A stretch of 64,000 bases of DNA. Source: Microcaldota archaeon. GTDB taxonomy: Archaea; Micrarchaeota; Micrarchaeia; Micrarchaeales; Micrarchaeaceae. Below, piece by piece: positions 7,744-16,337 of this stretch. The position numbers were made by a program, and so were the translations under genes. The notes under the pieces are model-generated. The model had not been told where the DNA came from and did no database searches. It was given only the letters and a program-made list of their open reading frames with translations. The stretch covers positions 1 to 64,000 of the forward strand of contig JAKAUP010000007.1 in the NCBI GenBank assembly GCA_021817565.1, given 5' to 3'. Each line of letters opens with the position of its first letter. The stretch's first letter is position 1.

Positions 7744-7985
7744 ACTGGCTCTTTGCCCACTATGATTACTTCTGAGACGTTCTTTACGCGCTTGTAGTTT
7801 ATGCTGTTTTTCCTGATCTCGTTCTGAAGGTCTTCGGATCTTGATATGTTGTCCATGTTTTTTATCAAGATGGAGGATATTCCGCCGTTCTCGAAGTCGA
7901 TTATGATGTCTTCTACCTTGCCGAGCTTCTCTCCGGATGTGGAGATTATTGCTTTCCCGTAAATCTCTGATATTTTTAGATCCAT
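7740..7985 (-). CDS. PRC-barrel domain protein
   Basis: The 81-residue protein contains the PRC-barrel pattern LKISEIYGKAIISTSGEKLG, then VEDIIIDFENGGISSIL, and ends in VSEVIIVGKE. Stand-alone PRC-barrel proteins are common in archaea and are thought to act in RNA processing, the photosystem H-subunit fold or, for the CdpB family, cell division. Which of these applies here cannot be told. I chose ATG 7985; TTG 7991 would add two residues. Confidence 0.8.
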   Translation of the reverse strand: MDLKISEIYGKAIISTSGEKLGKVEDIIIDFENGGISSILIKNMDNISRSEDLQNEIRKNSINYKRVKNVSEVIIVGKEPV

Positions 7986-7994
7986 ATGCAACGC

Positions 7995-8528
7995 CTATTT
8001 TATTTCGTAAATGTGCTTTGCGGCAAACATTCTGTTTATATTAGCCATTAGATCCTTTATAAACTCTTCCGGATTTTTGGTGTAGGATTCTAACTCGGTT
8101 TCGGAGAACATACCTATGTTTCGTGAGATAAGCTTCTCCGCGTATTCTTTTGTGAGGAGGTAGTTCTTTGCGCCGCATGATCCGCATACGTATAACGGAA
8201 GCACTGAAGCCGGCTCGCTTTCGTCAATGGACAGCGGACGCAAACCGCACTTCATGCATGCATGGTTGAGCAGCACTGGCTCGTATACCCCTTCGCGCGG
8301 CGTTAGCCCTGCCGCCTCTACAAACTCCTCAGCGTGTTCCCTTGCGCCCTTTCCTTTTTTGAACAGATGCCTGTCGATTATTTTCCCGCCTGCAGAAAAG
8401 GTGGTTTCGAGTATATTTTCGTCTTTCTGCGCGGCCCACGTCTTTACGAGCGTCTTCCCGTCGTATACGTATTCAAGTTTGACTATATGCTCAGGGCTCT
8501 CCGAGATGTTTGAGGTTTCGTCTTCCAT
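7995..8528 (-). CDS. Hypothetical protein with a zinc-ribbon
   Basis: I do not recognise this 177-residue protein as a named family. The first 85 residues form a beta-rich region (VKLEYVYDGKTLVKTW). The middle has two Cys pairs, CMKCG at about residue 91 and CGSCG at about 114, consistent with a treble-clef or zinc-ribbon. The C-terminus is helical. It lies between the histone and PRC-barrel genes on the same strand with gaps of 0 and 9 bp, so an operon is likely. A nucleic-acid-related role is possible but unproven. Confidence 0.6.
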   Translation of the reverse strand: MEDETSNISESPEHIVKLEYVYDGKTLVKTWAAQKDENILETTFSAGGKIIDRHLFKKGKGAREHAEEFVEAAGLTPREGVYEPVLLNHACMKCGLRPLSIDESEPASVLPLYVCGSCGAKNYLLTKEYAEKLISRNIGMFSETELESYTKNPEEFIKDLMANINRMFAAKHIYEIK

Positions 8529-8768
8529 TCAATCGCTGTTTATCTTGTATGACTCTATGTCCTCTGGGGTTATCTCTTCGGAGTGCCTCTTTTTCGACAT
8601 CTTTATTGCGTGCTTGGATATTTCTATTGCTTTTTCTTCCAGTATTTTGGCGAGTTCCTCTGCCGCGCCCGGAGTCATATTTACCCCAAACTTTTCCTTA
8701 ACAAAGCGTTTAAGGGTGTTTTTAGGAATCCTTCCTTTTTTTTCGTCTTCAGCACTCAAGATCATCAT
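8529..8768 (-). CDS. Archaeal histone-fold protein
   Basis: This 79-residue protein has the histone-fold layout: helix 1 (RIPKNTLKRFVKEKFG), long helix 2 (AAEELAKILEEKAIEISKHA) and helix 3 (TPEDIESY) with the usual KRHSEEIT loop. Archaeal histones form dimers and longer filaments that wrap DNA. It is slightly longer than the 66-69 residue canonical proteins because of the acidic N-terminal extension (SAEDEKKG). The start is ATG 8768, with GTG 8771 adjacent. Confidence 0.85.
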   Translation of the reverse strand: MMILSAEDEKKGRIPKNTLKRFVKEKFGVNMTPGAAEELAKILEEKAIEISKHAIKMSKKRHSEEITPEDIESYKINSD

Positions 8769-8938
8769 CACAGCGTAGCTCAGTAATGCGAGTCATCACT
8801 CCAATTATTTTGATACAAAATGATTTAATTTTATGTTTGGGCATTGTTTACGTTGGTACGTGGTCGGTTTACAACAAGGTATTTAGTTTTAGGGAATTAT
8901 ATAATAAATCTTCTTGCCCTAAGGATTTGGTGAATATT

Positions 8939-9259
8939 ATGGTAGTAAAGGAGGTAAACGAAAGCGATTTCGAGAAGGAAGTGCTAAAGTCAGAGATTCC
9001 TGTGGTTATAGATTTCTGGGCGCCGTGGTGCGGTCCTTGCAGGATGTTCTCCCCGATAATAGATGAGGTATCGGAAGACTATAAGGGCAAGATAAAATTC
9101 GTGAAGATAAACGCGGATGACAACCAGAAGCTGGCGGAAGAATATCAGGTGATGGGGATACCGACAGTTGCGCTCATAGTGAAAGGGAAGCTCAAGGCGG
9201 TAAATGTAGGTGCGGTCGGAAAAGATACGATTAAGGGCTGGATAAACAGAAACGTATGA
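8939..9259 (+). CDS. trxA: Thioredoxin
   Basis: From the ATG at 8939, preceded by GGTGAATATT, this is a 106-residue classical thioredoxin. The active site FWAPWCGPCRMFSPI lies at about residues 24-38, the cis-proline loop MGIPTV near residue 74, and GAVGKDTIKGWI at the end. It reduces disulfides in cytosolic proteins. The longer in-frame extension to 8786 is non-thioredoxin sequence and was rejected. hisS starts 4 bp after the stop. Confidence 0.95.
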   Translation: MVVKEVNESDFEKEVLKSEIPVVIDFWAPWCGPCRMFSPIIDEVSEDYKGKIKFVKINADDNQKLAEEYQVMGIPTVALIVKGKLKAVNVGAVGKDTIKGWINRNV

Positions 9260-9263
9260 TCTT

Positions 9264-10550
9264 ATGGGGGACATACGGCTTCCAAGAGGTGTAAGAGATT
9301 TTATGCCTAACGAGGCGCTCTTTAGAAACCAAGTGATAGAAAAGATTGAGGATGCATTCCAACTTTATGGTTTTGTCAATATAGAAACGCCTAAGATTGA
9401 GCCGCTTGGGCTGCTCAAGGCGAAGAGCGGACTGGGGGACGAGAATAAACTCATATTCGAGATTGCAGAAGAAAATATAGGACTCAGGTACGACATGACA
9501 ATGTCCCTTGCAAGGTATATTGTGATGCACCAGGATATACCAATGCCTTTCAAGCGCTACGCAATAGGGAATGTTTGGAGGATGGATGAACCACAGAGGC
9601 TTAGATATAGGGAATTTACTCAGGCGGACATAGACATAATAGGAGGGAATGAGGCTGCTGCGAATGCAGAGGTTATAAGCGCGGCGTGTACCGCCTATGC
9701 GAAACTGGACGTAGCTCCTAAGATAAGTATAAGCAGTAGAAAAATCGTTGAGGGGGCGATGCGCGCATTCGGGGTGCCAAAGGAGAAGATGATTGGCTGC
9801 ATGCGCATTCTTGACAAATTGGATAAGATTGGAAGTGACGGGGTGAGAGGTATGCTTGACGAATACGCTGGCCCGGATATATCTGGAAAACTTGTTGAGA
9901 TGCTTGATTTTGGGGATACAAACGAGGAGAAGATAAGGTATGCAACTGGCATAGCAGGGGAAGATGCAACTAAGGAAATCAGGGATACGCTTGCGCTGCT
10001 TGATACTTACAGCAGCAAGGAAGCTGTAGAAATCGATTTCTCTGTTATAAGAGGGTTAGATTATTACACCGGCATTGTGATGGAGGCGAGAATGTATTCG
10101 GCTTCCGGAAAGTTTGATGTTTTGGGGGGCGGAGGTAGATACTCTGACCTCGTGAAGAACCTTGGAGGAAGGGAACTCGGCGGGGTAGGAGTGGCGCTAG
10201 GCGTGGACAGAATTCTCGAAACGCTTGATATCTCGAAGCGGACGAAAAAGAGCATTGCCGAGGTCTTTGTATCGAATGTGAAGAGCAATAATTTTAGATA
10301 CGCCTTGGGCGTGGCAAACAGGCTTAGAAATGAGAGTATACCGACAGACATGAACATTGCCGAAAGGAACATATCTAACCAGATGTCTTACGCGGCAAAC
10401 ATGGGATATAGGTATGTGGTGATTGTTGGGGATAACGAGGAGAAAAAGAATATGCCGAAGGTAAGGGATATGTCAAGCGGCGATGAGGTGCAGGTTTCAG
10501 CTGATGAACTTGCCAAATGGATTACGGACAAACAAAAATCAACAAATTAG
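9264..10550 (+). CDS. hisS: Histidyl-tRNA synthetase
   Basis: This class II aminoacyl-tRNA synthetase of 428 residues begins with PRGVRDFMPNEALFRN. Motif 2 is around LRYDMTMSLARYI and WRMDEPQRLRYREFTQADIDI; the HisA and HisB loops are RGLDYYTGIVMEA and LGGGGRYSDLVKNLGG. A C-terminal anticodon-binding domain follows (about residues 335-428). It charges tRNA-His. The 3' end overlaps the stop of the convergent gene by 4 bp. Confidence 0.96.
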   Translation: MGDIRLPRGVRDFMPNEALFRNQVIEKIEDAFQLYGFVNIETPKIEPLGLLKAKSGLGDENKLIFEIAEENIGLRYDMTMSLARYIVMHQDIPMPFKRYAIGNVWRMDEPQRLRYREFTQADIDIIGGNEAAANAEVISAACTAYAKLDVAPKISISSRKIVEGAMRAFGVPKEKMIGCMRILDKLDKIGSDGVRGMLDEYAGPDISGKLVEMLDFGDTNEEKIRYATGIAGEDATKEIRDTLALLDTYSSKEAVEIDFSVIRGLDYYTGIVMEARMYSASGKFDVLGGGGRYSDLVKNLGGRELGGVGVALGVDRILETLDISKRTKKSIAEVFVSNVKSNNFRYALGVANRLRNESIPTDMNIAERNISNQMSYAANMGYRYVVIVGDNEEKKNMPKVRDMSSGDEVQVSADELAKWITDKQKSTN

Positions 10551-11041
10551 GATTTTCCTCCTATGTCTTCCTTTCCCTTCTGCGACCTTTTTTCTATGTC
10601 GTTCGCGAGTGCGGTGCGCTGTTCCTCAGTCATCACGTTCTGGACTATGTACTTGGAATAGTTGCTCGCAGTCTGCGATATGTCCATGAGTATTGCCTGC
10701 AGGTCTGCTATTTTCAGCATTATGTCCTTTGTAGGCTGCATTACCTCTATCCCGACGGGGGCGTATCTGAAGACCATCGTTATTGCACTTCTTACGTTCT
10801 CGAAAAGCACGGTTGCGGTTGCGCTGGTTGTGAACACGCCTTCTATCTCAAGCGGATCCTCTATTGAGCCGTAGCAGTACACTACCCCGGGCTCTTTCAA
10901 TAAGTGGTTATTGATCAGATCTACGAGCAGCGGTTGGAGCTTATCCTTCTCCTTGCTGTGCATGTCGAAATACAGCCTTAGAAGCACGCCTCCCGCATTT
11001 ACCTTTTCATCCGTTACTTTTTGCACTTCGCTCTTAGGCAT
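10547..11041 (-). CDS. Hypothetical protein, alpha-beta
   Basis: This 164-residue protein is not recognised. It shows AGGVLLRLYFDMHSKEKDKL, then an alternating pattern including PGVVYCYGSIEDPLEIEGVF and SATATVLFENVRSAITMVF, and a charged helical tail ending KGKEDIGGKS. It looks soluble, with no signal peptide. It is a single gene convergent with hisS, and its start ATG 11041 is separated from cysS by 38 bp. A conserved DPANN protein is possible, but I cannot name one. Confidence 0.55.
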   Translation of the reverse strand: MPKSEVQKVTDEKVNAGGVLLRLYFDMHSKEKDKLQPLLVDLINNHLLKEPGVVYCYGSIEDPLEIEGVFTTSATATVLFENVRSAITMVFRYAPVGIEVMQPTKDIMLKIADLQAILMDISQTASNYSKYIVQNVMTEEQRTALANDIEKRSQKGKEDIGGKS

Positions 11042-11079
11042 CGAATCAAAAATTATTGACCTTGTTTATATATAAAGCT

Positions 11080-12522
11080 TCACGTTGCACGGCGCCATAC
11101 TGGACCGTCCTTTCCATCCTCGACAATTATCCCGAAGCTTTCGGCCAATTCATTCCTTAACCGATCCGCCTTCTTGAAATCCTTCTGCGCTCTTGCATCC
11201 TCCCGCTCGTTGATCAGTTTCATTGCGGCCGGTGCTATGCTCTTTATCGCAGCATGCTTCTCGAACGACAAACCAAGGACGGAGTCCATCTCAACCATTG
11301 CGTTTATGATGAGCGCGGAATCCTTATCAGATAGGCGTGATGATGAAGCACGCCTGTTCACTGCGCTTATAAGCGCGTGCATTGATGAGAGCGCTTCCGG
11401 TGTGTTCATATCGTTCTCCATCCAGCTGAAGAACCTGTCGCGAGCTGTGTTCACCTCCTTTTCTAGCGCTTTGTCTATGCGCCCTTCTGTTCCTGCTGCC
11501 GAAACCCTCTCTATGAAATTATATATTCCGTTGAGCGTTTTCTCCGCATTCTGCAGTGACTCGGTTGTAAGATTCATTATGCTCCTGTAATGACCGGAAA
11601 GCACAAAGTACTTGTACCCTTCAGGGGATATGCCACTCTTCCCAAGATCTTCAAGCGTGTATATGTTATGCAAGGATTTGGACATTTTTCTTCCGTTTAC
11701 CTTCAGGAACTCGTTATGCACCCAGAAGTTTACGAACTTTTCCCCTGTTGCAGATTCGGATTGCGCTATCTCGTTCTGATGGTGTATCATGATATGATCA
11801 ACTCCGCCCGTGTGTATGTCAAAGTGGTTTCCAAGATATTCCATGCTTATAGCGCTGCATTCTATGTGCCAGCCCGGAAAGCCCCTGCCATATCGCGACT
11901 CCCACACCATCTCCTTCTCCTCCTTCGGGGAGAATCGCCATACCGCAAAATCCGTTATGTTCCTTGTTCCGGAAGGCCTTTCCACCCGGGCTCCTGCGAT
12001 AAGCGAGTCGTTTAGCTGTTCGAAGCTCATCCCTGCCAGCTCGCCATACCCTTTGAACTTTGATGTGTCAAAATATATCCCGGTGTTCAACTTGTACAAG
12101 TAACCCAGTGCGTCAAGTTTATCTATCAGAACCAGTATTTGAGGGATATGCGCTGTTGCCCTTGCGATGACTGATGGGCGTTCTATATTCAACTTCTTCA
12201 TGTCAATAAGGAAGAGGCGCTCGTATTCTTCTGCGACTTGCTTGGCTGACTTGTGCTCTGATCTGGCTGCCTGTTTAAGCTTGTCTTCCCCTAGGCTTCC
12301 GTCCCCGACCAGATGTCCCACATCCGTCACATTCATTACGTGCCTTACCTTATACGAGAGGTGCTGAAGTACTCTTTTGAGCGTGTCCGAGACTATGTAT
12401 GCGCGTAGGTTCCCAACATGCGCGTTGCCGTACACGGTCGGACCGCAAGAATATATCCTTACCTCGCTCGATATGGGCTTGAACTCCATCTTCTTGCGGG
12501 TCAGTGTGTTGTATAGCTTCAT
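11080..12522 (-). CDS. cysS: Cysteinyl-tRNA synthetase
   Basis: This class I synthetase of 480 residues from ATG 12522 (GTG 12528 is also possible) has SCGPTVYGNAHVGNLRAY with a zinc-ligand Cys and HVGN in place of HIGH. It also has the WHIECSAI zinc site, the GGVDHIMIHHQNEIAQSE block and a perfect KMSKS in GRKMSKSLHNIY. A C-terminal DALR-like helical domain follows. It loads cysteine onto tRNA-Cys. The direct CysS route implies that the SepRS/SepCysS pathway is not needed here. Confidence 0.96.
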   Translation of the reverse strand: MKLYNTLTRKKMEFKPISSEVRIYSCGPTVYGNAHVGNLRAYIVSDTLKRVLQHLSYKVRHVMNVTDVGHLVGDGSLGEDKLKQAARSEHKSAKQVAEEYERLFLIDMKKLNIERPSVIARATAHIPQILVLIDKLDALGYLYKLNTGIYFDTSKFKGYGELAGMSFEQLNDSLIAGARVERPSGTRNITDFAVWRFSPKEEKEMVWESRYGRGFPGWHIECSAISMEYLGNHFDIHTGGVDHIMIHHQNEIAQSESATGEKFVNFWVHNEFLKVNGRKMSKSLHNIYTLEDLGKSGISPEGYKYFVLSGHYRSIMNLTTESLQNAEKTLNGIYNFIERVSAAGTEGRIDKALEKEVNTARDRFFSWMENDMNTPEALSSMHALISAVNRRASSSRLSDKDSALIINAMVEMDSVLGLSFEKHAAIKSIAPAAMKLINEREDARAQKDFKKADRLRNELAESFGIIVEDGKDGPVWRRAT

Positions 12523-12532
12523 GTCCACGCAC

Positions 12533-13612
12533 TTACTTTGTTATAAGCGTTGCGGTGATGTTCTCTGTCTGCCATGGTATTTGGGACATACGTATGCCGG
12601 ATATCGCTATAAAGTCAGTAAGGGGACGCTCCCTCGTAGGTATCGTCGGCTGTATACCGTATATCGCTGAAACAATCCTGAGCCTGACTATTTTGTCTTT
12701 TATAGAGAGGAGGGGTATTGACGCATTCTGGAAGGTGTACGGCTCTCCGCTCAGCGGTCCTGCGTATGTATTGTAGCTTGCGATTATCGCAGGTGTATTG
12801 TTCTGGTACAGGATCTCGATATAGTCGGTCTTATTGTTTGGGCTCACTATCTGGAAGTTTAGATAGGGATATGTGGCGTTGAAATATGACGAAGTGAGAT
12901 TGCCGCTGAACTGTATGTTTGAACATACGCCAGTCGATGCGTAGTATTCCGTATTGTAAAGCCCTCTCCACGGAAAGTCCTTGAAGCATATCTCGTTGTT
13001 TGCCGCGTTTATGTTCTGGGGCACATTTCCAAATGCGACAGTATTCACCGCCCAGCCGGCATAAGTGCCAGTTGAGAAATTTCCGTTGAATACAAAATTG
13101 TATTTGTTTTGCGTTGATGGTGTTGTAGTAGTATTTATCGAAAGTATCTGGTGCGGATTCTGGCAGCTTCCCTTGTTTCCGTTTGTGGAGAATGTGATCG
13201 TGTAGTTCTGGGAGGTAAGGTTTACAGAGTTCAGGAAAGTAAGGCACGAGTAATTGTATGTATGGTTGAAGTATGTCTGGCCGTTCTGCCCGGTTATCTC
13301 AACTCTGTCCGTAGTGGATATTCCGGATGCGGACCATATGCCGACGTTTCCCCCAGTCCATGAACACTTGTAGCGCACGATGTTGTTTGCGCTTTCTCCC
13401 TCGTATAGGAATAAGCTGCCGCATGTTCCCGCATATATTATGTTTGATGTAGTCGTATTTTGCTTTTTGGTTGTGCTGTTTATCGTTGTGACCGCGGTCG
13501 AAGTTATCAGGCCTTTGCCTTTCAGTATGCTAAACAGGTGGCCGAAGACTATCGCCAAAACCGCGAGTATAATGAGGATGATGATATATCCGATCAGTTT
13601 TCTGCTCGCCAT
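12533..13612 (-). CDS. Membrane-anchored extracellular protein
   Basis: A strongly hydrophobic N-terminal segment (residues about 6-28, IGYIIILIILAVLAIVFG) after a short basic start is a signal anchor. The remaining roughly 330 residues are Thr/Ser/Asn-rich with many N-x-S/T sequons, indicating an N-glycosylated surface protein. Residues about 170-330 look like a carbohydrate-binding-type beta-sandwich (FNGNFSTGTYAGWAVN, YPYLNFQIVSP, DYIEILYQN). No catalytic motif is visible. It lies between cysS and L41e and is probably transcribed alone. Confidence 0.6.
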   Translation of the reverse strand: MASRKLIGYIIILIILAVLAIVFGHLFSILKGKGLITSTAVTTINSTTKKQNTTTSNIIYAGTCGSLFLYEGESANNIVRYKCSWTGGNVGIWSASGISTTDRVEITGQNGQTYFNHTYNYSCLTFLNSVNLTSQNYTITFSTNGNKGSCQNPHQILSINTTTTPSTQNKYNFVFNGNFSTGTYAGWAVNTVAFGNVPQNINAANNEICFKDFPWRGLYNTEYYASTGVCSNIQFSGNLTSSYFNATYPYLNFQIVSPNNKTDYIEILYQNNTPAIIASYNTYAGPLSGEPYTFQNASIPLLSIKDKIVRLRIVSAIYGIQPTIPTRERPLTDFIAISGIRMSQIPWQTENITATLITK

Positions 13613-13743
13613 GATTGCACCGATAGTAATTTATACATTTATACAATAAAAATCTTTTTAACAGTAATTTAAGTATAGTGGCTGGTTTAATAACCTTTCT
13701 AACTATATCTTCATCTGTCAATGTTTGTTAAGGTGTATTCTTT

Positions 13744-13857
13744 TTGGGCAGCATACCTAGAAAATGGAAGAAGAAAGGGCGCATGCGCTGGAAGTGGAAG
13801 AAGAAGAGAAGAAAGAGACTAAAGAGAGCCCAGAAGCGCAGAGTCGGAAAGCTTTGA
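13744..13857 (+). CDS. rpl41e: 50S ribosomal protein L41e
   Basis: The TTG at 13744 opens a 37-residue extremely basic peptide containing PRKWKKKGRMRWKWKKKRRK, which closely resembles archaeal L41e. GGTG lies about 10 bp upstream. An internal ATG at 13783 would give only 24 residues and lose the conserved PRKWKKKGR segment, so I prefer the TTG. The gene is too short for many annotation pipelines and overlaps an unrelated out-of-frame open frame. It is convergent with secY. Confidence 0.85.
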   Translation: MGSIPRKWKKKGRMRWKWKKKRRKRLKRAQKRRVGKL

Positions 13858-13910
13858 TTAGCTTCCGCACTCTTGAAGGCACAGTGGCCTTCTCAGCTAT
13901 CTGTTTTTTG

Positions 13911-15368
13911 CTACTTTGCTATTTTCTCCAGTATTGGATATGTCTCGTATAGACGTTCCTGTTGGAGTTGCTGGTAGAGCATGTATATGATACCTACTGT
14001 GAGCAATATTCCCATACCTGTGCCTATTGCACCGGTAAGCGTTGCGATCGCCGCTAAGAATCCGACGAACATGCTTCCCAATACGGTTATCGTAGGTATA
14101 TACTTGTTCAGCACATTCTCTACTATCCTGGGATCGCGCCGGAACCCTGGAATCTGCCATCCTGATGAACCGAGCTGTTCAGCGAGGTGTTTAGGACTCT
14201 GTCCAGTCATCTCCACCCAGAACTTGCCGAATACGACTGAGAGCAGCATTAGAACTACCACATATATTATTACGTGCATCCACTCTGGCACCAATACCAT
14301 TCCGCCCCATGGCAGGAAGAGCTCTGTTGTGTGCGTTGCGAGATATGTGATATAAGGACCGTACCCGCCTATTCCGTAAGGGGCCTGGTATGGGAGAGGG
14401 AATGAGGGAGATATTAAGTACACAAGCCCGCCTGAAAGCGTAGGGGTTGTTCCGCCGGTAGATGTGGCCACCGGCTGGTAGTACGCAAAGAAACGCGCGA
14501 TGTTGCTTGTTGAATTGGCTATAAACCTGAACCAGACTGTTAAGCTCTCTTCCAGCGCGGTTGCGAGTATGACTGGGAGTACACTAACGTATAAGAATGG
14601 AATTGGAAGACGGCCCCCTATACCCCTCAGCTGTTCAAAGCTTAACGGAAGCTCAACCTTCATCTCGTAGGTGTATATGCTTAGGAGGAATATGATGATC
14701 GCAAATATCAGCGGACCGAATGCCGCTACCGCGTTCGACAGTGCTGCTGCGCCTCCCGCCTGCACTGCTGCGACCGCGCCAGGTATGAGTATGCTTATTG
14801 TTCCCGCAACAATGGCATAGGAAACGCCAGCGGCTATGAACATGTTGATTCCCGAGGTTATCCCATACTTTGCCATTGCCTCGTCCAGGAAGATTATCGT
14901 AATCGCGCCTATTGCGAGCTGGAGTATCACTATGCCGATCGCTCCGACGCTTGCGACAGGTACGAAGCCGGTGTATACATATACAATCGATTCGCCCAAG
15001 GCTATACATATGGCTGCCAGTTTCTGGAGGGACTGGAATCTGGATTTTTGGGTTGTGTCTTCCAGGTCTATGTTCCAAAGTCCAGAGCCAACAAGAAGCT
15101 GCAATATTATGCTTGCCAGCACTATCGGACCTATTCCGACCGTTATCACACTGCCTATTCTTGCAGCGAATATTATGCTTATGAGCTGAAGCAAAGGCTG
15201 TGAAATTGACTGCTGGTTCACACCTATCGCATACGTGTTATAGAGCAGGAAGTATACCCCGATTATTGCTGCAGTCCAGTACATCTTTTCCCTTAGTGAC
15301 AAGGGCGAGCCTGGAGACTTTATGCCTGGAAGGAACGGGGATATCTTATCCATGAATTCTAAGCTCAA
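13911..15368 (-). CDS. secY: Preprotein translocase subunit SecY
   Basis: The 485-residue protein has about ten membrane helices and the family layout: an N-terminal amphipathic helix with FLPGIKSPGSPLSLREK, plug-region GSVITVGIGPIVLASIILQ, and C-terminal PGFRRDPRIVENVLNKYIP followed by the last two helices. It forms the protein-conducting channel with SecE and Sec61-beta. The gene is 4 bp downstream of the V4R-domain gene on the same strand and is not in a ribosomal operon, unlike in most archaea. Confidence 0.95.
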   Translation of the reverse strand: MSLEFMDKISPFLPGIKSPGSPLSLREKMYWTAAIIGVYFLLYNTYAIGVNQQSISQPLLQLISIIFAARIGSVITVGIGPIVLASIILQLLVGSGLWNIDLEDTTQKSRFQSLQKLAAICIALGESIVYVYTGFVPVASVGAIGIVILQLAIGAITIIFLDEAMAKYGITSGINMFIAAGVSYAIVAGTISILIPGAVAAVQAGGAAALSNAVAAFGPLIFAIIIFLLSIYTYEMKVELPLSFEQLRGIGGRLPIPFLYVSVLPVILATALEESLTVWFRFIANSTSNIARFFAYYQPVATSTGGTTPTLSGGLVYLISPSFPLPYQAPYGIGGYGPYITYLATHTTELFLPWGGMVLVPEWMHVIIYVVVLMLLSVVFGKFWVEMTGQSPKHLAEQLGSSGWQIPGFRRDPRIVENVLNKYIPTITVLGSMFVGFLAAIATLTGAIGTGMGILLTVGIIYMLYQQLQQERLYETYPILEKIAK

Positions 15369-15372
15369 TTTA

Positions 15373-16329
15373 TTACCTATCGAATCTCAATCTGTAAGAA
15401 CCTTTATTTAAACTTATCTCAATCCTTATCGGGTGCTTGTCAAGGAATCCGTTAAGGAATGCGCCAATGAGCTTTCCTACCTCGATTCTTGATACTAGCT
15501 TATCGAGTTGTACGTATATGAATTTATTCCTTACTGATACGCTGCCTAATCCCATTAAACTTATCCATCTCTTTATATGCACTGCGTCTGTGCCGGTGGC
15601 TTCTCTGCACATCGCCCCGAAAGAGCCCATAAAACGGTACGCCTCTCCGAAACCTTCCTTCGAAAGGAGCGAGAGAATCATTGAATCGTATGCAAGCGAT
15701 ATGCTCTTGTGTTCACCAGGCTTATCCATCATGGACAAATTCGATGCAAGCTCCCTAAGCTCAATGCCGTACGGCTCACGGAACATCTTCTTCTCTGAGA
15801 CATTTGAGATAAAGCGGCAGGCCCAGCTTCCGCAATACCTGCAGTCTTCCTCACTTACTTCGACATGGTTCCCTAAAACCGACGAGAGGAATCCAGATAT
15901 GATTCCTGCCTCGAAAGGATGGGACCTGAAACCCGTCTTTGTCTCACGTTCCGACCATATGTCAAACTCTATCTGACGCGGAAAAATATGGTATGAAGCA
16001 TTGAACCCTGACGATTCAAAAAATAACGAGAGGTGGTCAAGATAGTCGTTTATGCCGCGTGATCTGTGCTCCATCTTTGCGTATATGCTCTTCCCCACAA
16101 AGAGGCCGAGCTTGGATGCGGCGGATATGTTTGATTCTGAGCACACAGTAAGCATTGAGTGTATAGCGAAGCTCTCCTCCGAAACTTTTGGGTCGTTGCC
16201 GGAAGAGGCAATCGCAATAAGCATATCCTCATACGAGGATGGGATATGGGCAGTACTGACTCTGCTTTTAACCTTTTTTTGCCTGATCGTTTTTCCTTTC
16301 CTCTTTGTCTGCTTTTTCTTTGTTGCCAT
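15373..16329 (-). CDS. V4R-like domain protein
   Basis: After a very basic N-terminal tail (KKKQTKRKGKTIRQKK) the protein has a region around residues 130-180 with HPFEAGIISGFLSSVLG, VEVSEEDCRYCGSWACRFIS. This matches the C-terminal part of V4R (4-vinyl reductase) domains, which bind small hydrophobic ligands or metal in archaeal and bacterial regulators. The remaining 140 residues look like a second similar unit (MGLGSVSVRNKFIYVQ). The tail could bind nucleic acid. It probably shares a transcript with secY. Confidence 0.55.
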   Translation of the reverse strand: MATKKKQTKRKGKTIRQKKVKSRVSTAHIPSSYEDMLIAIASSGNDPKVSEESFAIHSMLTVCSESNISAASKLGLFVGKSIYAKMEHRSRGINDYLDHLSLFFESSGFNASYHIFPRQIEFDIWSERETKTGFRSHPFEAGIISGFLSSVLGNHVEVSEEDCRYCGSWACRFISNVSEKKMFREPYGIELRELASNLSMMDKPGEHKSISLAYDSMILSLLSKEGFGEAYRFMGSFGAMCREATGTDAVHIKRWISLMGLGSVSVRNKFIYVQLDKLVSRIEVGKLIGAFLNGFLDKHPIRIEISLNKGSYRLRFDR

Positions 16330-16337
16330 TGCAATAC

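Noticed and set aside
8786-8938. Longer N-terminus of the thioredoxin gene
   Set aside because: The 51 added residues have no thioredoxin similarity; the ATG at 8939 has a GGTGAATATT context.
13764-13952. 62-residue open frame of E and K at the L41e locus
   Set aside because: It is an out-of-frame shadow of the L41e gene and runs into antisense secY.
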